In this document: in pieces, positions 8,375-15,794 of the stretch
How positions within the stretch are numbered: the first letter of the stretch is position 1
Layout: each line of letters begins with the position of its first letter
Origin: Dryocola clanedunensis subsp. sulfonylureivorans
GTDB lineage: Bacteria; Pseudomonadota; Gammaproteobacteria; Enterobacterales; Enterobacteriaceae
Direction of reading: 5' to 3'
Assembly (NCBI RefSeq): GCF_016756775.1
Contig: NZ_JAERMU010000015.1
Location: forward strand, 1 to 64,000
Length of the DNA stretch: 64,000 nt
Program-made: the position numbers and the translations under genes
Notes under the pieces: generated by a model
The model's database searches: none
What the model saw: only the letters and a program-made list of their open reading frames with translations
What the model was told of the DNA's origin: nothing

Positions 8375-8403
8375 GTATTTGAATTATTCAACAGGCCATT
8401 ATC

Positions 8404-9888
8404 ATGTCCCGGAAAGCCAACGTGTTAGCCATTCCCGCCATCGGCAAGCTTGACCGCAAAGTCGGACAGCTTAGCCAGCAGCTCGCCCAGGCGCTGCGAA
8501 ATGCCATTCACAAAGGCGAGCTTAAGGCGGGAGATATGCTGCCCTCAACGCGTAGCCTTGCGGCATCGCTGGAACTGGCAAGGGGTACGGTTCTGGAAGC
8601 ATTCGAACAGCTGGTAGCAGAGGGCTTTCTGGAGTCAAAACGTGGTTCTGGTACGTGCGTGATCTTCTCCCCTCAAACAATTCCTTCACCAAAGGTAGAA
8701 CCTACAGGCGATATTTTTCTTACTGAGAGTGCCCAGAAATTTGCCCGTGTGGCAGAAAGAATCAAGACGCTCTCTCCACGACCTTTCGCTGTCTCTGTCC
8801 CGGTCGGTGACACCGCCCCCGACGATATCTGGCGAAAGCTCGGCAATCGAATTCGTGCCCGTGGGCCGGGTGCCCCCTCAGGCTATGGCGAACCACAAGG
8901 AGTCAGACCGTTACGTGAAGCAATTTGCGAGTATGTTCGCAAATCCCGCTCCGTTCACTGCACGCCGGAACAGATCATTATTACTTCCGGCACCCAACAG
9001 GGACTTTATCTCGCCACACAAATCCTCCTCGACAGTGGCGACACGGCCTGGGTGGAAGATCCCGGCTACCCCGGAATGACAGATATCTTCGAAACAGCAA
9101 CGCGCGACAGGAAAATGGTGCGCATTCCGGTAGATGCGGAGGGGCTGGACGTTGAGGCCGGCAAAGTGATCGCCCCCCACGCCAGAGCAGCCTTTGTCAC
9201 GCCATCGCATCAGTATCCACTCGGCATGCCGCTAAGCATGTCCCGCAGGGCCGCGCTGCTTGCCTGGGCGAAAGCTAACCACGCGTGGATTATTGAGGAC
9301 GACTACGACAGCGAGATGCGCTACGCCGGGCAGCCCTTCCCGGCCCTGCAGGGGATGGGGCCGGATAACGTGGTCTATCTGGGCACCTTCAGTAAAATCC
9401 TTTTTCCCTCGCTGCGGCTGGGCTACGTTATCGTCCCGCAGCCGCTGGTCAGCGCGTTCAACGGCGCGAGGATCCTCATGGATCGCCACCCGCCGAGCGC
9501 CGATCAGTACGTGCTGGCGAGCTTTATGAAAGAGGGCCATCTCGACCGTCACCTGCGCAAAATGCGCGGCGTGTACGCCGAAAAACGCCGGGTGCTGATG
9601 GAGGCGGTCACGGCGCTGATCTCCTCTGACCTCGCCACGCTACAGCCAACGGATCAGGGCATGCATATGGTGCTCTGGCTCAAGCAAGGGCTGGACGACC
9701 GCGAAGTGGTGCGCAAAGGCGTTGCCGCCGGGATCTCCCTGCGGGCCGTTTCCCATATGTATTCGCCGGGAAAAAGCCAGTCGGGCGTGCTGCTGGGGCT
9801 GGGAGGCTTCACGGACGAGGAGATTTATGCCGCCGTAGCCAAATTGGGGCAATTATTGGCAACAATGGCCAGAGATTTATCGCTATGA
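8404..9888 (+). CDS. MocR/PdxR family regulator (GntR HTH fused to aminotransferase domain)
   Basis: 494 residues. Residues about 15-85 form a GntR winged helix (LPSTRSLAASLELARGTVLEAFEQLVAEGFL). The remainder is a fold-type I aminotransferase domain with ITSGTQQGL, the ISDYD-equivalent IIEDDYDSEM and the probable PLP lysine K331 in GTFSKILFPSLRLGY. Such proteins use PLP or a PLP adduct as effector rather than catalysing a pathway step. It is divergent from the PaiB-like gene, which is its likely target. No E. coli K-12 gene occupies this position. Confidence 0.92.
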   Translation: MSRKANVLAIPAIGKLDRKVGQLSQQLAQALRNAIHKGELKAGDMLPSTRSLAASLELARGTVLEAFEQLVAEGFLESKRGSGTCVIFSPQTIPSPKVEPTGDIFLTESAQKFARVAERIKTLSPRPFAVSVPVGDTAPDDIWRKLGNRIRARGPGAPSGYGEPQGVRPLREAICEYVRKSRSVHCTPEQIIITSGTQQGLYLATQILLDSGDTAWVEDPGYPGMTDIFETATRDRKMVRIPVDAEGLDVEAGKVIAPHARAAFVTPSHQYPLGMPLSMSRRAALLAWAKANHAWIIEDDYDSEMRYAGQPFPALQGMGPDNVVYLGTFSKILFPSLRLGYVIVPQPLVSAFNGARILMDRHPPSADQYVLASFMKEGHLDRHLRKMRGVYAEKRRVLMEAVTALISSDLATLQPTDQGMHMVLWLKQGLDDREVVRKGVAAGISLRAVSHMYSPGKSQSGVLLGLGGFTDEEIYAAVAKLGQLLATMARDLSL

Positions 9889-10542
9889 ATGAGATGCTTA
9901 AAATCTGATGAAATTATTTCACTCATTTTCTAAACATTTTAACTATTACTTACAAACTTGATTCTGGCGTCGACGCGTAACTAAAAATAGTTATAAAATA
10001 TTAATAACATCATGTTTTTATTATAAAAAACACTCAGTACCTGTTGTTGTATTTGCACTGTGCTTAGCGCAATCTATTGTGATCATCGCCCCAGGATTTA
10101 TCCTAATCAAATCGACTCATTTCATTTACTTTTTGTTAACAACAATTTAGAGGGATTAGGTGAAATAAGCCATAAACTGGTGGTTCCTGACTCACCATCC
10201 CTAAGCAATTATGTTTTAATTTTGTAAATTAATTAATTTCCCAGCCAAAGAGATAGCATTTTCAACTATAAATACCTAAAAAAACACAATTATTGATTGA
10301 TGATCGAACCACAAACCCTCGCAGTGGATCCTACTAACTAGGAATAATTCTTCAGAATTTTACCACACCCATAAAGATAAATTTAGGATATAACATCAAA
10401 ATAAGGTTAGGAATATTCTTGCGCGGCTAAAAACCAACTGTATTGCCGCCATTGTTTGAGCAAGCATAGAATAGCTTCATTAGTAAACTAAGATATGAAA
10501 AATAACTTACAGGATTAGTGAGTTATATCTGAGGTTAAAAAC
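9889..10542. other. 654-bp AT-rich non-coding region
   Basis: No open frame with protein-like features is seen on either strand. Base composition drops sharply from the GC-rich MocR gene to AT-rich sequence, marking the left edge of the fimbrial island. It must hold the promoter of the regulator gene at 10543. Long A/T tracts around 10000-10030 and 10255-10300 look like H-NS-type target DNA, which is inference. Confidence 0.5.
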
Positions 10543-10938
10543 ATGGATAGCGATAACAAGGAATTGTTTGGCTACCTGATCGACAATAAAGTCCTGGTGG
10601 ACATAAAAAATCATCGGCTAATTTCATTAAGCAGTGAAAAAGCCATCGATGAAAAAAAGATAGTCGGTTTACGTGCGACGATGATGCGTCTTTTGATTTA
10701 TGTGTTGTCCGCGGAGCCTGAGCGCATTATTTCTAACGATGAAATAATGTTTTACGTTTGGGATAGCTATAAGCTTAGCTCTTCTAACCAGCGCTTATGG
10801 CAGGTGATGCAATCTCTGGAAAAAAAACTCATTCAATTTGGGATTGATGAAGAGTTTATTGTACGGGTGAAACCCAGCGGTTATTACATCAAGCACCAAA
10901 TAGTCACGCCGCTATATTACTTCACTTCATCAATGTGA
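10543..10938 (+). CDS. winged-helix DNA-binding regulator (OmpR/CadC C-terminal type)
   Basis: A 131-residue protein made almost wholly of one winged-helix domain of the OmpR/ToxR/CadC output type: TMMRLLIYVLS, ISNDEIMFYVWDSYKLSSSNQRLWQVMQSLEKKL, then the wing FIVRVKPSGYYIK. No receiver, sensor or membrane segment is present. A paralogue of the same architecture lies at 22395-22865 on the far side of the fimbrial genes; both end in a TPLYY/IPLYY tail. It is 27 bp upstream of a LuxR-type gene, so the two probably share a transcript and control the pilin promoters. Confidence 0.85.
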   Translation: MDSDNKELFGYLIDNKVLVDIKNHRLISLSSEKAIDEKKIVGLRATMMRLLIYVLSAEPERIISNDEIMFYVWDSYKLSSSNQRLWQVMQSLEKKLIQFGIDEEFIVRVKPSGYYIKHQIVTPLYYFTSSM

Positions 10939-10965
10939 AAGAGTACAAGACAAAAGGAAAATGTC

Positions 10966-11520
10966 ATGATTATTATTATTTCAGATGATGCTTATTTCGC
11001 GCTCGGCGCTGAAGCCATCCTTACATCTACAGGACACAGTGTAAGAGTAGAGGATGTTAATTCTGTAGTAAAGATTGGCCTGAGCAGTTTGCCTGCCGAA
11101 AAAGACATCATATTGCTGGCGATAGCCAATCGCAAGCTAGCGGTAACGCTGATGGAACTGGGACAAAAATATCATATCCCATTGGTGTCAATAATAGGTG
11201 TGCCTTATAAAGAGAAACAAACCCAGACGCTGGTATCGGGTGTCGCCACCAAGAGCATGCCGTGCCACTATCTGCCAGCAGTATTAGGCACGCCGCAATT
11301 AAACAGAAACAGCCATCAGATGAACAAATTAACGCTTCGTGAAATCGAAGTGATGAATTTTTTGGTCAGTGGTGAAAGCATTGATGAAATATCTTCAACG
11401 CTGTCCATCAGACCGAAAACCGTCAGCTCTCATAAATGTAGCGCCTTAAAAAAGATGGGTATGAACAGAATGAATAGTCATGCTGTTCTGGCCTATGAGA
11501 AATATCGCACATTATTATAA
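10966..11520 (+). CDS. LuxR-type regulator with degenerate receiver domain
   Basis: 184 residues. The C-terminal 60 residues are a LuxR/FixJ helix-turn-helix (LTLREIEVMNFLVSGESIDEISSTLSIRPKTVSSHKCSALKKMG). The N-terminal 110 residues resemble a receiver fold (IIIISDDAYFALGAEAILTS) but the beta-3 strand reads ILLAIANRK, lacking the phosphoacceptor Asp. It is therefore probably a phosphorylation-independent regulator related to FimZ/RcsB-type fimbrial regulators. AAAGGAAAATGTC precedes the ATG. It lies directly upstream of the pilin genes. Confidence 0.86.
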   Translation: MIIIISDDAYFALGAEAILTSTGHSVRVEDVNSVVKIGLSSLPAEKDIILLAIANRKLAVTLMELGQKYHIPLVSIIGVPYKEKQTQTLVSGVATKSMPCHYLPAVLGTPQLNRNSHQMNKLTLREIEVMNFLVSGESIDEISSTLSIRPKTVSSHKCSALKKMGMNRMNSHAVLAYEKYRTLL

Positions 11521-11603
11521 GATCAGTTTCTAACGGGCATGAAAAGACCGTTTAAAAGATAACAGTCATAAACCATGACCAGGCATCCGTGAATCAATTA
11601 AAA

Positions 11604-11665
11604 TGCCGCATGATTATATTAATATTTATCTCACGGTTTGTTTGTCTTCATGGCTATGTGCGGCA
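11604..11665 (+). promoter_or_regulatory. diverged DUF1120 leader, copy 1
   Basis: TGCCGCA (11604-11610) and TGCGGCA (11659-11665) pair perfectly around a region containing GTTTG and TCTTCATGG, at the same distance from the start codon as the better-preserved leaders of the next pilin genes. The inner hairpin is weak here, so membership of the leader family rests on position and partial match. Confidence 0.35.
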
Positions 11666-11699
11666 GAAAACTGATTTTACTTAATATCAGGAATATATA

Positions 11700-12395
11700 A
11701 TGCTTATTCGACCAGAAAAGAACGCTTGCACACTGGCTGTTATTGCTTTTATCTCATTTTCTGCAATAGCAACAGATAGCATTGAACTTAAAGTTATTGG
11801 TAACATTTCCCCATCAGCCTGTATACCCACGCTCACCAGCGGTGGAGTTGTGGATTATGGCACCATTAACGCGAACACTTTATCTGCTGACTCTTACAAT
11901 GTGTTGAGCAGTAAGCAGTTGGATCTTTCAATCAGCTGTGATGCTCCAGCTAAGGTCGCGCTGAAATCAATTAATAACCGACCTAATACTGTTGCGGGCG
12001 CAACGGAAGGTGCTGGTGGAGCGGCAAGCGCCCCGGTGAACTTATTAGGAAACAGCAGGATGCCGGTCGTTGGGCTGGGCATGGCAGGGGATGCGAAAAT
12101 AGGAGGTTATACGCTTACCCTCTCAGACTCGCAGGCCGACGGTGAATCCGCAGAGTTGCTCACTCAAACTAAAGGTGAAACAACCTGGATCAGCGACACG
12201 AACCAGACGTTATTCAGTGATAGCGCAGAAGTGCTAACCACCTGGGGCGCAGTAAGCACCACGGTTCCCTTTGCTTTTAAGACACTTAGCGCCAGATTAA
12301 ATGTCCAGGCCTATCTGAATAAAAGTTCAGAACTGGATGTGACTCAACCCATTAATCTGGACGGCATGAGTACGCTTGAACTGTATTACTTGTAG
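11700..12395 (+). CDS. DUF1120 fimbrial subunit, copy 1
   Basis: 231 residues with a signal peptide to about residue 24 (SAIA). The mature part carries the DUF1120 pilin pattern: GNISPSACIPTLTSGGVVDYGTI, a disulfide pair C41 and C80, and a C-terminal GMSTLELYYL strand expected to bind the chaperone. It is close to copy 2 in protein sequence (LSADSYNVL, SISCDAPAKVALKSINNRPNTVAGATEG) but its codons differ at very many synonymous positions and are less biased. It has a diverged N-terminus (MLIRPEKNACTL) and leader. A minor or alternative subunit is likely. Confidence 0.85.
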   Translation: MLIRPEKNACTLAVIAFISFSAIATDSIELKVIGNISPSACIPTLTSGGVVDYGTINANTLSADSYNVLSSKQLDLSISCDAPAKVALKSINNRPNTVAGATEGAGGAASAPVNLLGNSRMPVVGLGMAGDAKIGGYTLTLSDSQADGESAELLTQTKGETTWISDTNQTLFSDSAEVLTTWGAVSTTVPFAFKTLSARLNVQAYLNKSSELDVTQPINLDGMSTLELYYL

Positions 12396-12406
12396 TACCA
12401 GGAATT

Positions 12407-12434
12407 TATCTTACCGGGTAGAGCGGTAAAGATA
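12407..12434 (+). repeat. 3' hairpin after DUF1120 copy 1
   Basis: TATCTTACCG and CGGTAAAGATA pair with one bulged base around GGTAGAG, 12 bp after the stop. It is followed by ATAACC, not a T tract, so it looks more like an mRNA-stabilising 3' structure than an intrinsic terminator. Confidence 0.55.
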
Positions 12435-12480
12435 ATAACCGCCTTATGTAAGGCAAAGCGTCATTAACTCAAATGACACT

Positions 12481-12536
12481 GAGCCTCCTTCAGGGAGCGT
12501 TTGCGTTCAAGGTAGAGCGCCGGCCGGAAGAGGTTC
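12481..12536 (+). promoter_or_regulatory. DUF1120 leader stem-loop, copy 2
   Basis: Outer stem GAGCCTC-C-TTC (12481-12491) with GAAGAGGTTC (12527-12536), including one G-U pair and a bulged C. The inner hairpin GCGTTC/GAGCGC spans 12503-12520. The element ends 9 nt before the AAAGGA ribosome binding site. The same layout precedes five other pilin genes. Confidence 0.65.
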
Positions 12537-12558
12537 ATTTACTTTAAAGGAATAAATT

Positions 12559-13254
12559 ATGTTTAAACAGATGCAAAAAACCGTTTGTGCGCTGGCTGTA
12601 TTAGCTGTGACCGCAACATCCGCTATGGCAGCAGATAGCGTAGACGTCAAAGTCACAGGAACAATTTCTCCTACAGCCTGTACTCCTACCCTGACCAGTG
12701 GCGGCGTGGTTGATTACGGCACAATTAAAGCAAACACGCTGTCTGCAGATGCTTATAACGTACTGGCCAGCAAGCAGCTCGACCTGTCCATCAGCTGCGA
12801 TGCCCCAGCCAAGGTTGCATTGAAGTCTATCAATAACCGTCCAAATACCGTTGCCGGTGCGACTGAAGGGGCTGGCGGTGCGGCGGTAGCGCCAGTGAGC
12901 TTGTTAAATGCAAGCAACATGCCGGTTGTGGGCCTGGGTATGGAAGGCGAAGCAAAAATTGGCGGCTATACCATGACCCTGAGCAACTCCAAAGTTGATG
13001 GATCCGAGGCAGCCCTGCTTACTCAGAACAGCGGTGAAACAACCTGGAACACCAGCACGAATTCAGCCCTGTTCAGCGACAGCGCCGCTGTTCTGACCAG
13101 CTGGGGTGCAGCAAGCACCACCGCACCAGTTGCGTTTGAAACGCTGAACGCGACGCTGAACGTTCAGGCTTATCTGAACAAAGGTTCCGAACTGGACCTG
13201 ACTAAAGAAGTCACTCTGGACGGCATGAGCACCCTGGAGCTGTACTACCTGTAA
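12559..13254 (+). CDS. DUF1120 fimbrial subunit, copy 2 (probable major pilin)
   Basis: 231 residues; signal peptide MFKQMQKTVCALAVLAVTATSAMA cut before A25. Mature sequence has the TGTISPTACTPTLTSGG start, cysteines C41 and C80, and the chaperone-recognition tail STLELYYL. Codon use is strongly biased to CTG, AAC, GGC and GAA in contrast to its neighbours, suggesting high expression and the role of main shaft subunit (inference). It is preceded by the leader at 12481-12536 and TTTAAAGGAATAAATT, and followed by a perfect 13-bp hairpin. The gene belongs to the chaperone-usher locus ending at 18848. Confidence 0.88.
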   Translation: MFKQMQKTVCALAVLAVTATSAMAADSVDVKVTGTISPTACTPTLTSGGVVDYGTIKANTLSADAYNVLASKQLDLSISCDAPAKVALKSINNRPNTVAGATEGAGGAAVAPVSLLNASNMPVVGLGMEGEAKIGGYTMTLSNSKVDGSEAALLTQNSGETTWNTSTNSALFSDSAAVLTSWGAASTTAPVAFETLNATLNVQAYLNKGSELDLTKEVTLDGMSTLELYYL

Positions 13255-13263
13255 TACCTGGTT

Positions 13264-13294
13264 TTATTCCCACCGGGATAACCGGTGGGAATAA
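13264..13294 (+). repeat. perfect 3' hairpin after DUF1120 copy 2
   Basis: TTATTCCCACCGG and CCGGTGGGAATAA are exact 13-bp inverted repeats around GATAA, 10 bp after the stop. No T tract follows (ACAGTAG). Likely a stabilising or partial-termination structure. Confidence 0.7.
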
Positions 13295-13335
13295 ACAGTA
13301 GACCCAAAATAGATAGTTATTTTTATAAACGCCAT

Positions 13336-13391
13336 GAATCTATTTCCAGGGATGGTCCGCGTTCAGGGTGAACGCGGACTGGAAAAGATTC
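13336..13391 (+). promoter_or_regulatory. DUF1120 leader stem-loop, copy 3
   Basis: Outer stem GAATCT-AT-TTCCAG (13336-13349) pairs with CTGGAA-A-AGATTC (13379-13391). The inner hairpin is the strongest of the set: an 11-bp perfect stem GTCCGCGTTCA/TGAACGCGGAC with a GGG loop (13355-13379). The sequence of the inner stem differs from the other copies but the pairing is kept. Confidence 0.72.
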
Positions 13392-13411
13392 TATATTTAA
13401 AGGAATAAATC

Positions 13412-14116
13412 GTGTTTAAACATATGCAAAAAACTGTTTGTGCCCTGGCCGTATTAGCTGCAACCGCAACTTCCGCTATGGCTGCAGAAAGTGTTGATGT
13501 CAAAGTCATCGGTACTATTACTCCGGCTGCCTGTACACCGACGCTGTCCGGTGGCGGTACTATTGATTATGGCGCAATTAAGGCAAATACCGTACAGACT
13601 GATGATTATACTGTGCTCGAAGATAAGTCAGTTAGCATGTCTATAGCTTGCGAAGCTCCAACAAAAGTTTCTATCAGCGCTGTCAATGGTCGTCCAGGTA
13701 CGGCTGCAGGAGCCTCTACGCCGGATACCAGTGATATGGGAGCTCCTCCACCTGTTCGAATTTACGGTAGTAACTGGGTTGTCGGCCTTGGAACTGATAG
13801 TGATAAAAACATTGGTGGCTATGCATTATATTTAACTTCGCTGACTACTGATGGCGCCGCAGCACATTGTGTTTACAGGAATACTGACTGGGCAGCGGGC
13901 ACCTGGGGTGATAGCTCCTCATGTTCAATATATGCAAACGCTAATATTGGAAGAAGCCTGTCGTGGGGAAATGCTGAAAGCAATGCGCCAGTATCCTTTA
14001 CTAACGCCACTGCTGAAGTGCATGCAAAAGCTTATCTGAACAAAGGCTCAGAGCTTGATTTGAGCCACGACATCCAGCTTGACGGTCTGAGCACTATTGA
14101 ATTGACTTACCTGTAA
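13412..14116 (+). CDS. DUF1120 fimbrial subunit, copy 3 (GTG start, extra cysteine pair)
   Basis: 234 residues starting with GTG at 13412, fixed by the conserved AAAGGAATAAATC just upstream and by the MFKHMQKTVC signal peptide. Cysteines C41 and C80 match the family, and two additional ones, C153 and C171, appear in a divergent central region (AAHCVYRNTDW, DSSSCSIY) and could form a second disulfide. The tail LSTIELTYL is the family chaperone strand. The core of the protein (residues 100-190) is unlike the other copies while both ends are conserved. Confidence 0.87.
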   Translation: MFKHMQKTVCALAVLAATATSAMAAESVDVKVIGTITPAACTPTLSGGGTIDYGAIKANTVQTDDYTVLEDKSVSMSIACEAPTKVSISAVNGRPGTAAGASTPDTSDMGAPPPVRIYGSNWVVGLGTDSDKNIGGYALYLTSLTTDGAAAHCVYRNTDWAAGTWGDSSSCSIYANANIGRSLSWGNAESNAPVSFTNATAEVHAKAYLNKGSELDLSHDIQLDGLSTIELTYL

Positions 14117-14126
14117 TAGCCGGAAT

Positions 14127-14159
14127 TTACCCTCACCGAGCTATTTACGGTGAGGGTAA
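14127..14159 (+). repeat. perfect 3' hairpin after DUF1120 copy 3
   Basis: TTACCCTCACCG and CGGTGAGGGTAA are exact 12-bp inverted repeats with a 9-nt loop, 11 bp after the stop and without a following T tract. Confidence 0.7.
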
Positions 14160-14190
14160 TAAATTAGTAAACCTATTGTTAATAGCTCAT

Positions 14191-14249
14191 TGATTCTGCT
14201 TCCACGGATCGTTTGCATTCAGGATTGAATGTTAGCCGGAAAAGAATCA
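14191..14249 (+). promoter_or_regulatory. DUF1120 leader stem-loop, copy 4
   Basis: Outer stem TGATTCT-GC-TTCC (14191-14203) pairs with GGAA-A-AGAATCA (14238-14249). The inner hairpin CATTCA-GGAT-TGAATG spans 14216-14231. Linkers GGATCGTTTG and TTAGCC match the other copies. The AAAGGAATAAATT ribosome binding site begins about 9 nt downstream. Confidence 0.72.
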
Positions 14250-14270
14250 TTTAATTTAAAGGAATAAATT

Positions 14271-14966
14271 ATGTTTAAGAAAATGCAAAAAACCGTTTGT
14301 GCTCTGGCCGTATTAGCTGCAACCGCAACGTCCGTTATGGCTGCTGAAAGTGTTGATGTAAAAGTAACGGGTACTATTACTCCATCGGCCTGTACACCTA
14401 CCCTTTCTGGCGGTGGTACAGTTGATTACGGCACGATCAAATCAACATCTTTAAGCGCGGATAGCTATACCGTACTGGCGATGAAATCTTTGGATTTCGG
14501 CGTCAGCTGCGATGCACCAGTTAAAATTTCTTTGAAAGCGGTAAATAATCGCCAGAATACTACTGCAGGCGCTGAAGAAGCAGCGGGTGGTGCAGCGAAT
14601 TCTCCTGTCGCAATTATGGGGCGTAGCACATTCCCGGTTGTCGGACTTGGTATGGAAGATGATCATAAGATTGGTGGCTATGCCATGACAATCGGTTCTT
14701 CTGTGGCCGATGGAAATAACGTTACGCCGATTTATCAGATCGAAGGTTCTGATAGCTGGGCCAATAATAGTTATGAAACTTTGTACAACGCCGCGGCCCC
14801 TATTCTGTATTCCTGGAGCAACGCCACTGAAAACGTTCCGGTTGCCGTTAAAGATTTAACTGGAAAACTTTACGTACAAGCATATTTGAATAAAAGCTCC
14901 GAACTGGATTTAACAAAAGAAATCACTCTGGATGGTATGTCCACGATTGAAATCGTTTACCTGTAA
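14271..14966 (+). CDS. DUF1120 fimbrial subunit, copy 4
   Basis: 231 residues with signal peptide MFKKMQKTVCALAVLAATATSVMA. The mature part keeps TGTITPSACTPTLSGGGTVDYGTIK, C41, C80 and the C-terminal GMSTIEIVYL. The N-terminal 60 residues are almost those of copy 3, the C-terminal part nearer copy 2. It is the last pilin before the chaperone gene, 117 bp upstream. Confidence 0.87.
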   Translation: MFKKMQKTVCALAVLAATATSVMAAESVDVKVTGTITPSACTPTLSGGGTVDYGTIKSTSLSADSYTVLAMKSLDFGVSCDAPVKISLKAVNNRQNTTAGAEEAAGGAANSPVAIMGRSTFPVVGLGMEDDHKIGGYAMTIGSSVADGNNVTPIYQIEGSDSWANNSYETLYNAAAPILYSWSNATENVPVAVKDLTGKLYVQAYLNKSSELDLTKEITLDGMSTIEIVYL

Positions 14967-14979
14967 TTAGGCTACCTGT

Positions 14980-15007
14980 TAAGGGCAGGCCTTTACGGCT
15001 GCCCTTA
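14980..15007 (+). repeat. 3' hairpin after DUF1120 copy 4
   Basis: TAAGGGCAG and CTGCCCTTA are exact 9-bp inverted repeats around GCCTTTACGG, 13 bp after the stop, again with no T tract. It could separate abundant pilin mRNA from the chaperone-usher mRNA downstream. Confidence 0.65.
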
Positions 15008-15083
15008 CGCATATCGCTAATTTTATTCACAGCAAAAGCAGCAGCCTATTTTTTATATTTATCACCAACAAGGAAACTACATT

Positions 15084-15782
15084 ATGAAACTCTCTTCATT
15101 GATTAAAACGGGCGCAGCTGCCCTTTTGCTGACATCAACTTTCACACACGCTACAGGCATGGTGCCGGAAACTTCCGTTGTTATGGTTGAACAGCAAGAT
15201 GGTGAAGGCAGCATCAGTATTAAAAATACGGATAGCTACCCAGTATTATTAATTACCGCCTTACAGCCTATTCCTGAAGATAAAGCTCCACAGCTTGCAA
15301 TTACTCCGCCTGCTGCCCGCGTTGAACCGGGTAAATCACAGGTCGTACGTTTTATGCTGGCCGAGAAAACTCCGTTAACAACAGAACACCTGATGCGTGT
15401 CACCTTTGAAGGTGTCCCTCCGCAGCAGAAAAACCAGAACGTGGTACGCATGAGCGTACGTCAAAATCTGCCTGTGCTGATTCGTCCAGCAGGCCTTGCA
15501 AAGGATGCTGCGCCCTGGAAACGTCTGACCTGGAAGCAATCCGGCGATTCTCTGACAGTCAGCAACACCTCGCCTTACGTCGTACGTCTGGGCCAGGGTG
15601 TGCAAACGCTACCTGATAATAATAACTGGCTGCTGGCAACCCCTTATGTGCTGCCTGGCCAGACCCTGACATTAAAAATGGACGGCGCTAAAAAAGCTGG
15701 CACCGCAGCCAAAGTTCGCATTTCTCCTGCCACAAACTGGGGCTACACCGTCGACAATTACGACGCTGAGCTTGTCAAATAA
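15084..15782 (+). CDS. periplasmic fimbrial chaperone (YhcA/PapD-like)
   Basis: 232 residues, signal peptide to about residue 23 (TFTHA). The PapD-type pattern is clear: SIKNTDSYPVLL in the first Ig domain, then QVVRFMLAEKTPLTTEHLMRVTFEGVPP and the G1 strand VVRMSVRQNLPVLIRPAG. It would stabilise the DUF1120 subunits by donor-strand complementation and deliver them to the usher encoded 12 bp downstream. AAGGAAAC precedes the ATG. It is the only chaperone gene in the window and must serve both pilin arrays unless another exists elsewhere. Confidence 0.93.
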   Translation: MKLSSLIKTGAAALLLTSTFTHATGMVPETSVVMVEQQDGEGSISIKNTDSYPVLLITALQPIPEDKAPQLAITPPAARVEPGKSQVVRFMLAEKTPLTTEHLMRVTFEGVPPQQKNQNVVRMSVRQNLPVLIRPAGLAKDAAPWKRLTWKQSGDSLTVSNTSPYVVRLGQGVQTLPDNNNWLLATPYVLPGQTLTLKMDGAKKAGTAAKVRISPATNWGYTVDNYDAELVK

Positions 15783-15794
15783 CAGGGGCAGTAA

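Noticed and set aside
10966-11520. ordinary phosphorylated response regulator
   Set aside because: The receiver-like domain lacks the acceptor Asp, and no histidine kinase gene is near.
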